Source: Nocardia niigatensis NBRC 100131 (lineage in GTDB: Bacteria > Actinomycetota > Actinomycetes > Mycobacteriales > Mycobacteriaceae). Taken from it: a stretch of 64,000 nucleotides of DNA. Each line of letters opens with the position of its first letter. Position 1 is the first letter of the stretch. Below, piece after piece: positions 1 through 7,496 of the stretch. Position numbers and translations under genes: made by a program. Where the stretch lies: positions 62,001 through 126,000 of the forward strand of contig NZ_BAGC01000055.1 of NCBI RefSeq assembly GCF_000308655.1, given 5' to 3'. The notes below the pieces were generated by a model. It had not been told where the DNA came from, searched no databases, and worked only from the letters and a program-made list of their open reading frames with translations.

Positions 1-499
1 CAGTCTCGCGGTGGCCGCGACACCAGCGTCGGCCGCCATCAACTTCGTCAGCGTGACCTGCCCAGCCCCGGCGACCGGCGGCGCGTGCACCCAACCGCAC
101 GTGTTCGTACGGGTGACAGATCCCGGTCCGATCTGGATCACCGTCAACGGAAACCCGCTCGGCTACAGCAACGGACGATTCAACCCCTTCCAGGACAGTG
201 TCGGCTACTACAGCGAATTCAACCTCGACTGCGCCTACACCTCATTCCACATCGAGGCCGTCGAGAAGGACAGCAACGGGGCTGTCACCAGCAACGCCGG
301 GGCCGATTACAGCCCGGCGGTCTCCGCGCCGAGCGCGATGGTGCGTGATCTCATCACGGGCAGCGTCGGCGCCGGCACGCAGAGTTTCGACACCGGCGTG
401 GCCAACGGCGGCCCGGCCAATGCCGCAATCACTGGCAGCAGCGGCGCAGCCGCCGCCGGCAGCGCCGCGGCGAAGCCCTGCCAGCTCGCCTCCCTCTGA
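1..499 (+). CDS. secreted protein of unknown function, 5' end missing
   Basis: The reading frame is already open at the window edge. The first residues (SLAVAATPASAA) look like the tail of a signal peptide ending in an Ala-x-Ala cleavage site, so the true start lies upstream. The mature part is about 150 residues with two or three cysteines, a beta-rich Thr/Val/Gly composition and a low-complexity Gly/Ala/Ser stretch before the terminal PCQLASL. It resembles small immunoglobulin-like exported actinobacterial proteins in composition only; I recognise no domain. A GTG at 11 could be read as a start, but that would discard the signal peptide. A short hairpin follows the stop. Confidence 0.6.
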   Translation, partial: SLAVAATPASAAINFVSVTCPAPATGGACTQPHVFVRVTDPGPIWITVNGNPLGYSNGRFNPFQDSVGYYSEFNLDCAYTSFHIEAVEKDSNGAVTSNAGADYSPAVSAPSAMVRDLITGSVGAGTQSFDTGVANGGPANAAITGSSGAAAAGSAAAKPCQLASL

Positions 500-518
500 T
501 ACCGGCGTAGTGCCGGTA
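500..518 (+). terminator. hairpin after the first secreted-protein gene
   Basis: TACCGGC and GCCGGTA form a perfect 7-bp stem around a 5-nt loop directly after the stop codon. There is no T-tract, which is common for actinobacterial terminators. Confidence 0.4.
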
Positions 519-1004
519 CCACATGCGCGATACCGGCACGATCGGACCGCCCCGCCCTATCCGGCCGGGCTCGTCAGGCGATCGATGAGGTCCGCGAAAG
601 CCGCGTGCACCGCGCGGGGATTCTCGATCCAGGGAAAGCCTCACAGTGGCCCGATTCGGTGGAGCTGCTTGCCAAGTGCAGAGAACGGGTCTGCGCCCAA
701 GCGTGTAGCAATCCCGGGACGGTGCCCGAAAGGTCCAGCCCACCGGCCCGGACTCGCATCGAGAGCTGGTCAGCACTGGCCCTGGATGGATGACTCGGGA
801 GGGCCAAGGCCAGTTCGACCACGGCCGGTTTCTCTGGGGGTCACCAGGCGGGCGAGCGGTTCGAGCGGAGGTTCTGCAGCTCAGTGGTTTTGGCGGGACT
901 GTAGCAAATCCCAACAGGTGTCGTGCTGATCATCGGGGATTCTGAGTTGCCTCGATTTGCTCTGCGCGCCGTTCGCGCGCCTCGGTTCAACAGGGCTGGC
1001 TGAT
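519..1004. other. gene-free stretch, no recognisable feature
   Basis: All frames here are short or composition-driven and none shows a family motif or a start with a ribosome binding site. The sequence looks like decayed intergenic DNA leading into the first dispersed repeat copy. Confidence 0.5.
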
Positions 1005-1051
1005 CTTCCGCCGCTCCGCGCTGGCCGGTTCAGTCAGCGCGGTACGCGGCA
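1005..1051 (+). repeat. dispersed palindromic repeat, copy 1
   Basis: Core hairpin at 1017-1041: CGCGCTGGCC pairs with the downstream GTCAGCGCG through one G-T wobble and one mismatch, and the GGTACGCGGCAG tail shared by the other copies follows. It lies directly beyond the decayed third repeat of the neighbouring lectin gene on the opposite strand. Same family as the copies at 2500, 3438, 6680 and 7381. Confidence 0.65.
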
Positions 1052-1116
1052 GAATAGTGCGTTCGGAGCGATCCACCCTAAGGTCAGGCACCTTCCGGAT
1101 TTCGCCCGCAATAGAT

Positions 1117-1440
1117 TTACCAGCGTTGATTGGCTTGACCGTTGCACGGGTACGTGACGACCGGCGCCGGATCAGGGTTCGCCCCCTGAATATCGAGGCA
1201 GAAGTCATTCAGATTGCTACGGATCTCCGCGCCATTCCTGTACCAGGCTTGATTGGCTTGACCGTTGCACGGGTACGAGACGACTGGTGCCGGATCAGGG
1301 TTCGCCCCTTGGATATCGAGACAGAAACCATTCATACCACTACGGATCTGCAGGCTGTCAGCTGACGCCGTAGACGCCACAGTCAATGCGGCGATAGCCG
1401 CCAGCAATAGAATGACAGATCTACGAATGCCTTTCAGCAC
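1117..1440 (-). CDS. small secreted ricin-type (QxW) lectin, probably truncated
   Basis: A 107-residue exported protein: a signal peptide of about 27 residues ending ASTASA, then two almost identical units of about 40 residues. Each has a FCLDIQGANPDP segment and ends in a Q-x-W motif (NQAW, NQRW). Ricin-type beta-trefoils (CBM13) normally have three such units for sugar binding outside the cell. The stop falls immediately after the second QxW. Beyond it, in the +1 frame, GEIRKVPDLRVD resembles the start of a third unit (compare AEIRSNLNDFCLD), so a frameshift probably removed it. A dispersed repeat follows. It may be a fragment or a functional two-unit lectin. Confidence 0.7.
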   Translation of the reverse strand: MLKGIRRSVILLLAAIAALTVASTASADSLQIRSGMNGFCLDIQGANPDPAPVVSYPCNGQANQAWYRNGAEIRSNLNDFCLDIQGANPDPAPVVTYPCNGQANQRW

Positions 1441-2075
1441 GTTCTCTTCCCCTCCAGTTGCAGCCCCACTGGCAGCAACTCCGGATGGACGCTAGCACAG
1501 CCACCCGGCGCCGTCTCGGCAGTTTCTCTGAGCCCGAGAATTGACGAAAAGCCCTGCTGCGATGTGCCTTCCGCCCCTCGAGTCCAGCGTCAGTGGGCCG
1601 TGGCTCTGCGTCATGGCTTATCAGTGCGATTGATCGGTGACGACGGGTACGACATTGAACACCGGAGTGCGAGAACGTCATTCACTGATTGCCACCTTCG
1701 TGACACCGAGACCCGATCATCCTGCCTCGCGTCCACAGCCTCAGCTATGCCGACTTCGGATGGCGCACAGGCGATCTGCGCCACGCCTCTGCTTTGCGGT
1801 GTCTCGAACGGGTTGCCCTCAGCTGAGCGGCAGTGTCGGTGACCCGTTCGGCCGGTCATGCGTACAGCCCTAGCGAAGTGCCGGGTTTGTCCTCGTGAAG
1901 TGGGCGGTCCGGGCTGAGCAGTTCGATAGGCGAGTGTGTTCGATCGGCGATCGTTTTCGAACGGTTGCCGTCCAACTGTTGTCGAGCATCGTACGAACCG
2001 TCGATAAGCGAACTCCAAGATTTCGTTAATGCCGTCCCGCAGAGTGGTCTTGTCAGACGACGAAGGGAAAACACA
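1441..2075. other. gene-free stretch between the lectin and a small secreted protein
   Basis: The left end must carry the lectin promoter on the minus strand and the right end the leader of the gene at 2076. The middle has no frame with family motifs. The part near 1920-2030 is visibly less GC-rich than its surroundings. I see no RNA gene or repeat copy here. Confidence 0.45.
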
Positions 2076-2297
2076 GTGAAGGCACTCGCGAGCACAGCCG
2101 TCCTCGGCGGAGTCATTGCGGCGGCGGTCATCGGATTGGCCGGGTCGGCGTCCGCGACGGCGACGCCGGTAGTGAACACCTGGTGTCCACACAGCGAGTT
2201 GATGCATCCGACGTGGGATGTGAACACCGGGGAACCTGTCATCTGCGTCAACACCGGGATCAGCGGGTACATGTGGGTTCCTGACGCCACCCGCTGA
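2076..2297 (+). CDS. small secreted protein, 73 aa
   Basis: The GTG start at 2076 is preceded by a purine-rich GAAGGGAAA at 2062-2070, which sets the start well inside the longer open frame. The product has a signal peptide (MKALAS to SASA, about 27 residues) and a mature part of about 46 residues. The mature part has two cysteines that could form one disulfide, several Trp/Pro/His residues and the ending MWVPDATR. No family is recognised. It is one of several orphan exported proteins in the first 3.3 kb. Confidence 0.6.
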   Translation: MKALASTAVLGGVIAAAVIGLAGSASATATPVVNTWCPHSELMHPTWDVNTGEPVICVNTGISGYMWVPDATR

Positions 2298-2499
2298 TTC
2301 CCCCACTGCCGCGAATTCACGTGGCGACCTTTCGGGGCCATGCCGGTGAGCGAATCTGGCTGTGCCCCAGTCACCGAAGCGTCCAGCCGACGCAATCCAC
2401 AGCAGGGGTGGACGCGCGAAAAAGCATATCCGCCGCCAGATCCATCGAGTGGCAGACCGGGAGCTGGGCCGATCTCCCGGGCGGCAAGCCACTCGGTCA

Positions 2500-2586
2500 T
2501 CGGCAGTAGCGGACGTTCTGCGGCGCAGCAAGTTCCGGCCGCCGGCGCCCCGAGCTGGCCGGTTCGGCCAGCTCGGTATGGCGGCA
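2500..2586 (+). repeat. dispersed palindromic repeat, copy 2 (perfect hairpin)
   Basis: The unit runs from TCGGCAGTAGCGG to GGTATGGCGGCA. The core at 2551-2575 is a perfect 11-bp stem (CGAGCTGGCCG / CGGCCAGCTCG) with a GTT loop. Compared with the other copies the stem is changed on both arms in a compensating way (CGCGCT to CGAGCT, AGCGCG to AGCTCG), so pairing is kept. Confidence 0.75.
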
Positions 2587-2792
2587 TGTGCGTGCATTGG
2601 CTGACTGACGCCTGGGCGGTCCGAACGGCCTTGCAAGACGCAGTGGCATGCCTGAAAAAGTCTCGCCATCAGTCCTTTTGCCCAAGAGATTCGGGGCACA
2701 CCAGGTTTCCGAAACGTCTTCGATTCACAATCGGTCGGGATTACCGTGCCTCACGACCCGGAGTTGCAAGGTCGCGAGCAGGAGTTCGAAGA

Positions 2793-3272
2793 ATGAAGTT
2801 GAACAGTCGTAGGGTGCGCCGGATCGCTTGCGGAGCACAGGGATTGGCGGCTGTAGCCGCGACGGCCACCCTCCTGGCGCCCTCGGCGGGCGCCTCGGTC
2901 ACCTCGATCGCATACGAGCCCGGCACCATGGACGGCAAACCGATTACGGTCGGCCAGAACCACTGGTTCGCCGTGTACACCACCGAACTCGGCAGCGGCA
3001 GCCCCAACGTGCAGGTGTACGACAACGGGCAGTGCATCGGCTCGACGATCGTGGGGGCCAGCCAACAGAATCCGCTGCAGAACTACAGCTACATCTACTG
3101 GCAGCCCACCACCCTCGGCTCCCACACGCTCGTGGCGAAAGAGGGCGGCAGCTCACAGTCCATCACGGTGACCGTGGTCGCCGCGCCCGCCGGCACCACA
3201 CTCGACCCGCAACCGACCAATCCGAGCTGCACCACAGCGGGCGGCGCGTCCACCGGCAGCTTCGGCTCCTGA
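2793..3272 (+). CDS. secreted Ig-like-fold protein, 159 aa
   Basis: The ATG at 2793 has AGGAG about ten bases upstream; codons before it belong to intergenic DNA with repeat copy 2. The product has a basic N-terminus (MKLNSRRVRRIA), a hydrophobic core and a signal cleavage site near SAGAS. A beta-rich domain of about 100 residues follows, with the pattern of bacterial Ig-like folds (alternating Val/Tyr strands, QNYSYIYWQP, SITVTVVAAP), and then a Pro/Thr/Ser-rich tail with a cysteine. Function is unknown; cell-surface or secreted. A strong hairpin follows the stop. Confidence 0.65.
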   Translation: MKLNSRRVRRIACGAQGLAAVAATATLLAPSAGASVTSIAYEPGTMDGKPITVGQNHWFAVYTTELGSGSPNVQVYDNGQCIGSTIVGASQQNPLQNYSYIYWQPTTLGSHTLVAKEGGSSQSITVTVVAAPAGTTLDPQPTNPSCTTAGGASTGSFGS

Positions 3273-3318
3273 GCTTCGCCCTTCGGGTAGGAGACGTATC
3301 TCCGATCGGCCGGGGTGT

Positions 3319-3351
3319 CGCGCCGCGGTGATCACCGAGGATCGCGGCGCG
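3319..3351 (+). terminator. hairpin downstream of the Ig-like secreted protein
   Basis: CGCGCCGCG and CGCGGCGCG form a perfect 9-bp stem around a 15-nt loop, which itself contains the palindrome GGTGATCACC. It lies about 45 bp after the stop. No T-tract. Confidence 0.45.
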
Positions 3352-3437
3352 CCACCGTCCGCTCGTGCGGTCCGGCTCGTCGAAGATCCGAAGCCGTCGT
3401 CCGATGCGTCCAGATGATCCGGCCAATGCCCTCAAAC

Positions 3438-3524
3438 TCGGCAATAGCGGATGCTCTGCACCGCACCTGGTTCCTACCACCAGCCGCTCCGCGCTGGCCG
3501 GTGCGATCAGCGCGGTATGCGGCT
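3438..3524 (+). repeat. dispersed palindromic repeat, copy 3
   Basis: Starts TCGGCAATAGCGGATG, continues CTCTGCACCGCACC and ends GGTATGCGGC. The core hairpin at 3490-3514 has nine Watson-Crick pairs, one wobble and one mismatch. Same orientation as the other copies. Confidence 0.7.
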
Positions 3525-3831
3525 TCTAGAAAAGAGTAGGTAGGGCCGGGTCTGAGTTCACGGGCGGTTTTCGCTGAGTGGACCTGACGGACCAGCATAC
3601 GAACCGCGCGGTCCTGGTCGACGGGCCGGACATCATGATCCGGGCGGTCGGCACCCGGCCGGGCGAGGCTGGAGGTGTCCGGTGATCGCAACCGCGCCAC
3701 CTGCCCGGCTGCAACGAATCAACTGCGGATCAATCGGCCGACTCATCAACAACGCGCAGGTTGACGCCCTGTGTAGGTGTCGGCGAGAAGCGCACGATTG
3801 GCGCGGCAGAACGCGCACAAACGGCAAGCGC
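3525..3831. other. gene-free stretch
   Basis: Only composition-driven frames; no family motif, RNA gene or further repeat copy seen between repeat copy 3 and the end of the DUF4232 gene. Confidence 0.4.
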
Positions 3832-4326
3832 TCAGCCGCGCAGAGCACCGATGTAGGTGCCCGGATGGGTCGCGCCTTCAGGCCATACCGTGATCGAGCC
3901 CAGGGCGGTGGGCCAGACGGCATGCAGTTGGGTGGTGGAATCGGGTGGGGTGACGATGATTTCGGTGGGGGTACCGGTGCCGGTTACGTAGGTCAGGGTG
4001 CTCTTGGCCTGACCGCCCGGGGGCAGGTGGACCGGTTGGCCCTGTTCGGTGGTTCGGGGCAGCGAGGCGCGGCCATTGTCGCCCACCGCAGCCAGGTCGA
4101 CTCCCGGGAAGCCTTGCAGGACGCAGGATTCCTGGGACAGGTTCGTCAGCACGATACTCGCGGTGCGCTGACTGCCGGTGGGCTGTCCGAGCTCGGGCTG
4201 CACGGTGAGCCCCAGCCGGGAGGCCCCGCACCACGGCTCTTCCGCCTGCGCCTGTCGCGCCGCCATGCAGGGGACTACCGCCCCGGCCACCACCAGCACT
4301 GCCGAAGCCACTGCCCTGAAACGCAT
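3832..4326 (-). CDS. secreted DUF4232-type protein, 164 aa
   Basis: An exported protein with a basic start (MRFRAVAS), a hydrophobic segment and a cleavage site near AQAEE. The mature part follows the DUF4232 pattern known from mycobacteria and streptomycetes: an early WCGASRLGLTV strand, TASIVLTNLSQESCVLQGFPGVDL in the middle, a Pro/Gly-rich turn and a C-terminal WPTALGSITVWP segment. Two cysteines are placed as expected for one disulfide. The start at 4326 is chosen because GGGAGG lies eight bases upstream; longer starts lack this. Role unknown; probably extracytoplasmic. Confidence 0.7.
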   Translation of the reverse strand: MRFRAVASAVLVVAGAVVPCMAARQAQAEEPWCGASRLGLTVQPELGQPTGSQRTASIVLTNLSQESCVLQGFPGVDLAAVGDNGRASLPRTTEQGQPVHLPPGGQAKSTLTYVTGTGTPTEIIVTPPDSTTQLHAVWPTALGSITVWPEGATHPGTYIGALRG

Positions 4327-4441
4327 TTGCCGATCCTCCCGCGTCATCGTGATCGACAGTGATCTTCCGGAAGCAACCTTATGGACGACCAATGATCCGC
4401 TGAACGCTGCCATCCTCGGTGGAGGCGGCGCCCGACTCCGC

Positions 4442-4594
4442 TCAGATCACCGACCGGATGGCGCCGCCGCTCACCCGGATGGTCGCGCCACTGATGTAGT
4501 CGGCGTAGCGGCTGGCGAGATAGGCCACGGCACCGGCGACTTCCGCGGGTCAGCCGAAACGGCCGGCGTCATTGGGTACGAGTTGCCGCCGCAT
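4442..4594 (-). pseudogene. C-terminal remnant of a short-chain dehydrogenase (SDR)
   Basis: The minus strand reads MRRQLVPNDAGRFG, a stop, then PAEVAGAVAYLASRYADYIS and finally TIRVSGGA before a terminal stop. This is the usual SDR C-terminus (GRFGRPEEVA...VAYLASD...ITG...V.GG), with the Arg after GRFG turned into an in-frame TGA at 4550-4552. The Rossmann fold and catalytic part are absent, so this is a decayed 3' fragment. Confidence 0.65.
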
Positions 4595-4773
4595 CGGCGC
4601 GCCAACTCCGCACCGACGCCGCCGAACGCCTCAGACGGGCCCCGCGCTCAGGTAGCGCGGCCGGCCGTATCGAACGCGAAGTCACCACCGCCGCCGACGG
4701 AGCCGACCTGCTCATCCTAGTTATCTCGCTCTGCCCGACATCGCCGGAGAGTGTGACGATGTCGCTGCGATAG
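4588..4773 (+). pseudogene. possible universal-stress-protein remnant
   Basis: A short plus-strand frame reads ARQLRTDAAERLRRAPRSG and then IEREVTTAADGADLLIL before a stop. The second segment resembles the nucleotide-fold strand of UspA-type proteins (ALVDAADGADLLVVG). It has no start and no remaining C-terminal domain. The assignment rests on one motif and is weak. Confidence 0.3.
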
Positions 4774-4835
4774 CCGGGTTGTGCGAGTGGAACGCGCGAC
4801 CATGAACACCTCCGGTTCGCGCACTGCAACGAAAG

Positions 4836-4861
4836 CCGCAGAGCCGCATGCGGTTCTGCGG
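4836..4861. terminator. 12-bp GC hairpin beside the tRNA fragment
   Basis: CCGCAGAGCCGC and GCGGTTCTGCGG pair with one wobble around a 2-nt loop. On the minus strand it follows the tRNA-Ala 3' fragment and is followed by CTTTCGTT, so it could be the original tRNA terminator. Confidence 0.45.
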
Positions 4862-4902
4862 AGCTAAGGGGAATCGAACCCCTGACCTTCTCGATGCGAA
4901 CG
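4860..4902 (-). other. 3' half of tRNA-Ala(CGC): candidate att scar
   Basis: The minus strand reads CGTTCGCATCGAG (anticodon loop TTCGCAT, anticodon CGC, 3' anticodon arm), then AAGGTC, the T-arm GGGGTTCGATTCCCC and the acceptor strand TAGCTCC. There is no D-arm or 5' acceptor strand upstream and the 5' anticodon stem is disrupted, so this is not a working tRNA gene. Site-specific integrases often recombine in exactly this 3' half, leaving a copy at one end of the inserted element. The discriminator position is G rather than the A expected for tRNA-Ala, so identity stops at the acceptor end. Which side was the element cannot be decided here. Confidence 0.6.
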
Positions 4903-4950
4903 ACGAGCCTGGTCGTTTGGGACTGCTGCACGATCAGGTGACAGGTTCGG

Positions 4951-5082
4951 TCACGCGGCCTGACTGGCCGGTGGGGTCATGATGGTCTCGTATTCGATCG
5001 GCGTCAAACGGCCGACGATGGTTTGACGTCGACGGCGGTGGTAGGTCCGTTCGATCCAGGTGACAATCGCGATGCGCAATCT
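4951..5082 (-). mobile_element. remnant of an IS3-family transposase (C-terminus of orfB)
   Basis: The minus-strand frame reads LRIAIVTWIERTYHRRRRQ, then GRLTPIEYE and MTPPASQAA before the stop. This matches the end of the DDE integrase domain of IS3 transposases (WIE..YN.RRRH...G..SP.EYE). A stop precedes the fragment and the catalytic DDE residues are missing, so it is inactive. It lies about 50 bp from the tRNA-Ala fragment. Confidence 0.75.
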
Positions 5083-5214
5083 TCACGGCTGCACCAGGGT
5101 CGGCGATCGAGGACGGAGACGGAGACCGGATAGGGCGATCGGACCTGCTTGTCTTCTCGCGGTTTCGAGTTCGGCTGACGTAGTTTGCAATCGAGATCGG
5201 AACGGGGGGCGACT

Positions 5215-5901
5215 GTGGCCGTGGGAGAATCATCGATCACTGTGAAGGTGGCGGTCGTTGCGGCAGTGTTCGCGCTGACAGGGTGTGGACCGGCAGGATC
5301 GACCGGTTCGGGGACCGATATCGAGGCACTGCTGTTGGCGCCCAAGGATGTTGACCAGATCATCAATCCTGTCAAGGCGAAGACCATCGACTCAGCCACC
5401 TACGCCGCGATGGCCGCCGACTACACCAAGGATCAGAAGACCGTTCCGGCCGACGCGATGGAGCACCTCGCCGGTATCCGCCCGGAAACCTGCGCGGTGT
5501 TGGCTGGGATCGGGTTCCAGCAGCTGTATGGATCGGACTTCACCGCATTCCGAAAACGGCAGATCGACAGAGGGACCGGCCAGAACACCTCGAGTTACGA
5601 AGCTGTCGCGCTCTATCGTTCGACCGGTTCGAGCGCCGTTGCCGCGATCACGACGGCGCTCCAGGCATGCGCGGGAACGAAGATCACGACCGGCACTGCG
5701 GGCGCGACTGTCCTTATCGACAGTGTTCGTACCCGGCCGAATGCTGCGGAGTGGACATATCATTCGCTGAATCCGCAGGTGGTGGACCGGCAATGGAACT
5801 GCGCCGTACGGGTCACGCCCACCGCCGTGATCGAGATCGAGTTGGCGGACGGCGATGCGGGTGCCGTCGCGGACACGGTCGTCAAACGGGTCGGCGGGTG
5901 A
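5215..5901 (+). CDS. lipoprotein with PknH-like sensor domain, 228 aa
   Basis: A short hydrophobic N-terminus ends in the lipobox LTGC, so the mature protein should be a lipid-anchored extracytoplasmic protein. The rest follows the mycobacterial PknH-C sensor fold seen in lipoproteins such as LpqQ and LppH: an early LLLAPKDVDQI, a conserved cysteine in RPETCAVLAG, a Y.S.....AV.LY segment, a second cysteine (LQACAG), and a late W.CAVRV followed by the acidic stretch IEIELADGDA. The GTG at 5215 follows a GGGGGG run and is preferred; GTG at 5242 would give a shorter signal. The 3' end overlaps the convergent membrane-protein gene by 20 bp. Confidence 0.7.
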   Translation: MAVGESSITVKVAVVAAVFALTGCGPAGSTGSGTDIEALLLAPKDVDQIINPVKAKTIDSATYAAMAADYTKDQKTVPADAMEHLAGIRPETCAVLAGIGFQQLYGSDFTAFRKRQIDRGTGQNTSSYEAVALYRSTGSSAVAAITTALQACAGTKITTGTAGATVLIDSVRTRPNAAEWTYHSLNPQVVDRQWNCAVRVTPTAVIEIELADGDAGAVADTVVKRVGG

Positions 5902-6316
5902 GGCGGTGTTTCGCCAAGGCGATCGTGACGATCGGAAAGCCGAGCAGGGCAAGGCGGATCACGTGGTCCATGAATCCTGCCGGGCCGGTACCGAGGAGGT
6001 CCGGTTTGACGACTGCTCCGAAGACGCCCAGCACGATCACCAGGGCACAACCTGCCATCACCAGGATCTGTCCTGGTCCTCGGCGCACGATCAGCAGGAT
6101 CCCACCGACGATCAGTAGGAGCGCTGCGGTCGGATCGAAAACGGCTGCCAGCCAGTAGTAGCCGCGCAACCATCCCCGTGGCATGACGGTGTACACGTCG
6201 GCGAAGCCGGCGCTGTAACCGTCACGCAGGGCATGAACTGCACTGAGGGCCCCCACTGTGGCCGCCAACCCACCCAGAAAAGCCAAACTGACCACGGCTG
6301 CAACACTTTTTACCAC
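5882..6316 (-). CDS. four-helix membrane protein, 144 aa
   Basis: Four hydrophobic segments are visible: residues about 5-27, 58-80, 84-104 and 118-135. Charged loops and a basic C-terminus (KHRLTRRPV) complete an integral membrane protein of unknown function. The GTG start sits five bases behind TAGTAT on the minus strand, so the transcript is probably leaderless. Its last codons overlap the end of the PknH-like lipoprotein gene, meaning the two genes converge without a terminator. Confidence 0.65.
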   Translation of the reverse strand: MVKSVAAVVSLAFLGGLAATVGALSAVHALRDGYSAGFADVYTVMPRGWLRGYYWLAAVFDPTAALLLIVGGILLIVRRGPGQILVMAGCALVIVLGVFGAVVKPDLLGTGPAGFMDHVIRLALLGFPIVTIALAKHRLTRRPV

Positions 6317-6321
6317 GCCCG

Positions 6322-6327
6322 ATACTA
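6322..6327 (-). promoter_or_regulatory. leaderless promoter -10 (TAGTAT) for the four-helix membrane protein
   Basis: On the minus strand TAGTAT is followed by five bases and the GTG start at 6316. Confidence 0.45.
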
Positions 6328-6465
6328 CGCATCAGATCACGGACTCCGCACCCGCGGCACCGGCGGTCCACCGCGGGCGGGTTAGGCGAGGGTCAGGTGG
6401 TCGGTGTAGCCGATGTGGGTGCCGCGGTAGAGGTTGCAGCAAACTCCGGGCCGCCTGGCCCAGCA

Positions 6466-6635
6466 CCCTCATCCTCAACCCGCACCCACCCACGACCTTC
6501 CCTGCCACCGCCGAAGCCGTCACCGAGACCCGGGAATCCAGTGTGGCCGACGCGATCTCCCTGGGCACCCTCTGGCTGGCCAACCCCGACCCGGACGCCC
6601 GAATCAAGGCCGGCGGCCCCTTCACAGTTTCGGTT
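6466..6635 (+). pseudogene. fragment of an Old-Yellow-Enzyme-type flavin oxidoreductase
   Basis: The plus frame reads TAEAVTE, then VADAISLGTLWLANPDPDA and RIKAGGPF, the signature of the C-terminal FMN-barrel region of OYE/alkene reductases (ADAV.FGR.FLANPDL..R...G.P). The upstream barrel and the active-site residues are missing. About 70 bp to the left the minus strand reads LYRGTHIGYTDHLTLA and a stop, which resembles the usual OYE C-terminus (FYGG...GYTDYPTL). The gene therefore seems broken and partly inverted. Confidence 0.45.
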
Positions 6636-6679
6636 GTCCGCCTTCAACTCGCCCGCACGTGTGTCCAAACACTCTGGAA

Positions 6680-6763
6680 TCGGCAGTTCCGGACATTCTG
6701 CACCGCAACAGGTTCCGCCCGTCGGCGCCCCGCTGGCCGGTTCGGTCAGCGCGCTACGCGGCA
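6680..6763 (+). repeat. dispersed palindromic repeat, copy 4
   Basis: Begins TCGGCAGTTCCGGACATTC, continues TGCACCGCAACAGGTTCC and ends GCTACGCGGCA. The core hairpin at 6731-6751 (CGCTGGCCG / CGGTCAGCG, GTT loop) has one G-T wobble. Confidence 0.75.
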
Positions 6764-6810
6764 TAGATCACTTGCATTGACCGTAGTCGGATTGTTGTGC
6801 CGCACAATGC

Positions 6811-7299
6811 TTACGGATGTTCGATCTGCTCGCGCAGGATGTCACCGTGGCCGGCATGACGTGCGAAGTCCTCGATCAGGAACAGGTAGATGAATCGCAG
6901 GCTCACCTCGCCGAGGCGAGGGTGCGTCCGGATGTCGTCGAGGTCGAAGTCGGCGGCGATCGCTCGGGAACGTTCGCTGCCGCGGTCGAATTCGGCGATC
7001 ACGTCGGCCACCGTTTCGTTCTCGCCGACGATGAAACTGGCATCGCCCGGCGTCGTGCCCCCGTCGCATTCGCTCTCGGGTACTCCCGCCAGGATGTGCT
7101 GGAACCAGATCCGCTGAGCTACTGCGGCGTGCTTGAGCAGTCCGATCGGGGTGGTCATCGATGCAACGAGGCGGCGGCGGGCACCTTCTTCCGACAGGCC
7201 GCGCAGCGTGTTGACCAATTCGGCCCGGTTGCGGTCGAGCATGTTCTCGAGCAGCCGACGTTCATCGCCGATAATGGTTCGTGGTCTCGACCAGGTCAT
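6811..7299 (-). CDS. DinB-like protein (DUF664), 162 aa
   Basis: A four-helix-bundle protein of the DinB/DUF664 superfamily, which includes thiol transferases acting on mycothiol or bacillithiol. It opens with LENMLDRNRAELVNTLRGLS and continues with TPIGLLKHAAVAQRIWFQHIL, where the first metal-binding His sits. It ends RFIYLFLIEDFARHAGHGDI, carrying the paired His residues of the third site. Length is typical. The ATG has AAAGGA about ten bases upstream. It is flanked by two dispersed repeat copies and is otherwise alone, so its partner enzyme is unknown. Confidence 0.8.
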   Translation of the reverse strand: MTWSRPRTIIGDERRLLENMLDRNRAELVNTLRGLSEEGARRRLVASMTTPIGLLKHAAVAQRIWFQHILAGVPESECDGGTTPGDASFIVGENETVADVIAEFDRGSERSRAIAADFDLDDIRTHPRLGEVSLRFIYLFLIEDFARHAGHGDILREQIEHP

Positions 7300-7380
7300 T
7301 GTCGACTCGATCCTTTGGTCTGGTTGGATCAGCGTAGCCCGCCGGGCGAAGGATATGGCGGCACAGAAACTATCCGTAAC

Positions 7381-7477
7381 TCGGCAGAAGCGCGCTCTGC
7401 CGGCGGTCGTACGGCGCTCTGCCCGTTGCTCTTCCGATACCGCGCGCTGGCCGGTTCGGTCAGCGCGGCATTCGGCA
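7381..7477 (+). repeat. dispersed palindromic repeat, copy 5
   Basis: The core hairpin at 7443-7467 (CGCGCTGGCCG / CGGTCAGCGCG, GTT loop) is an 11-bp stem with one wobble. The downstream GGCATTCGGCAGACGAGTGCGTTC matches the tail of copy 1. The 5' half is more divergent and its start at the TCGGCAG at 7381 is approximate. Confidence 0.7.
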
Positions 7478-7496
7478 GACGAGTGCGTTCACCGGG

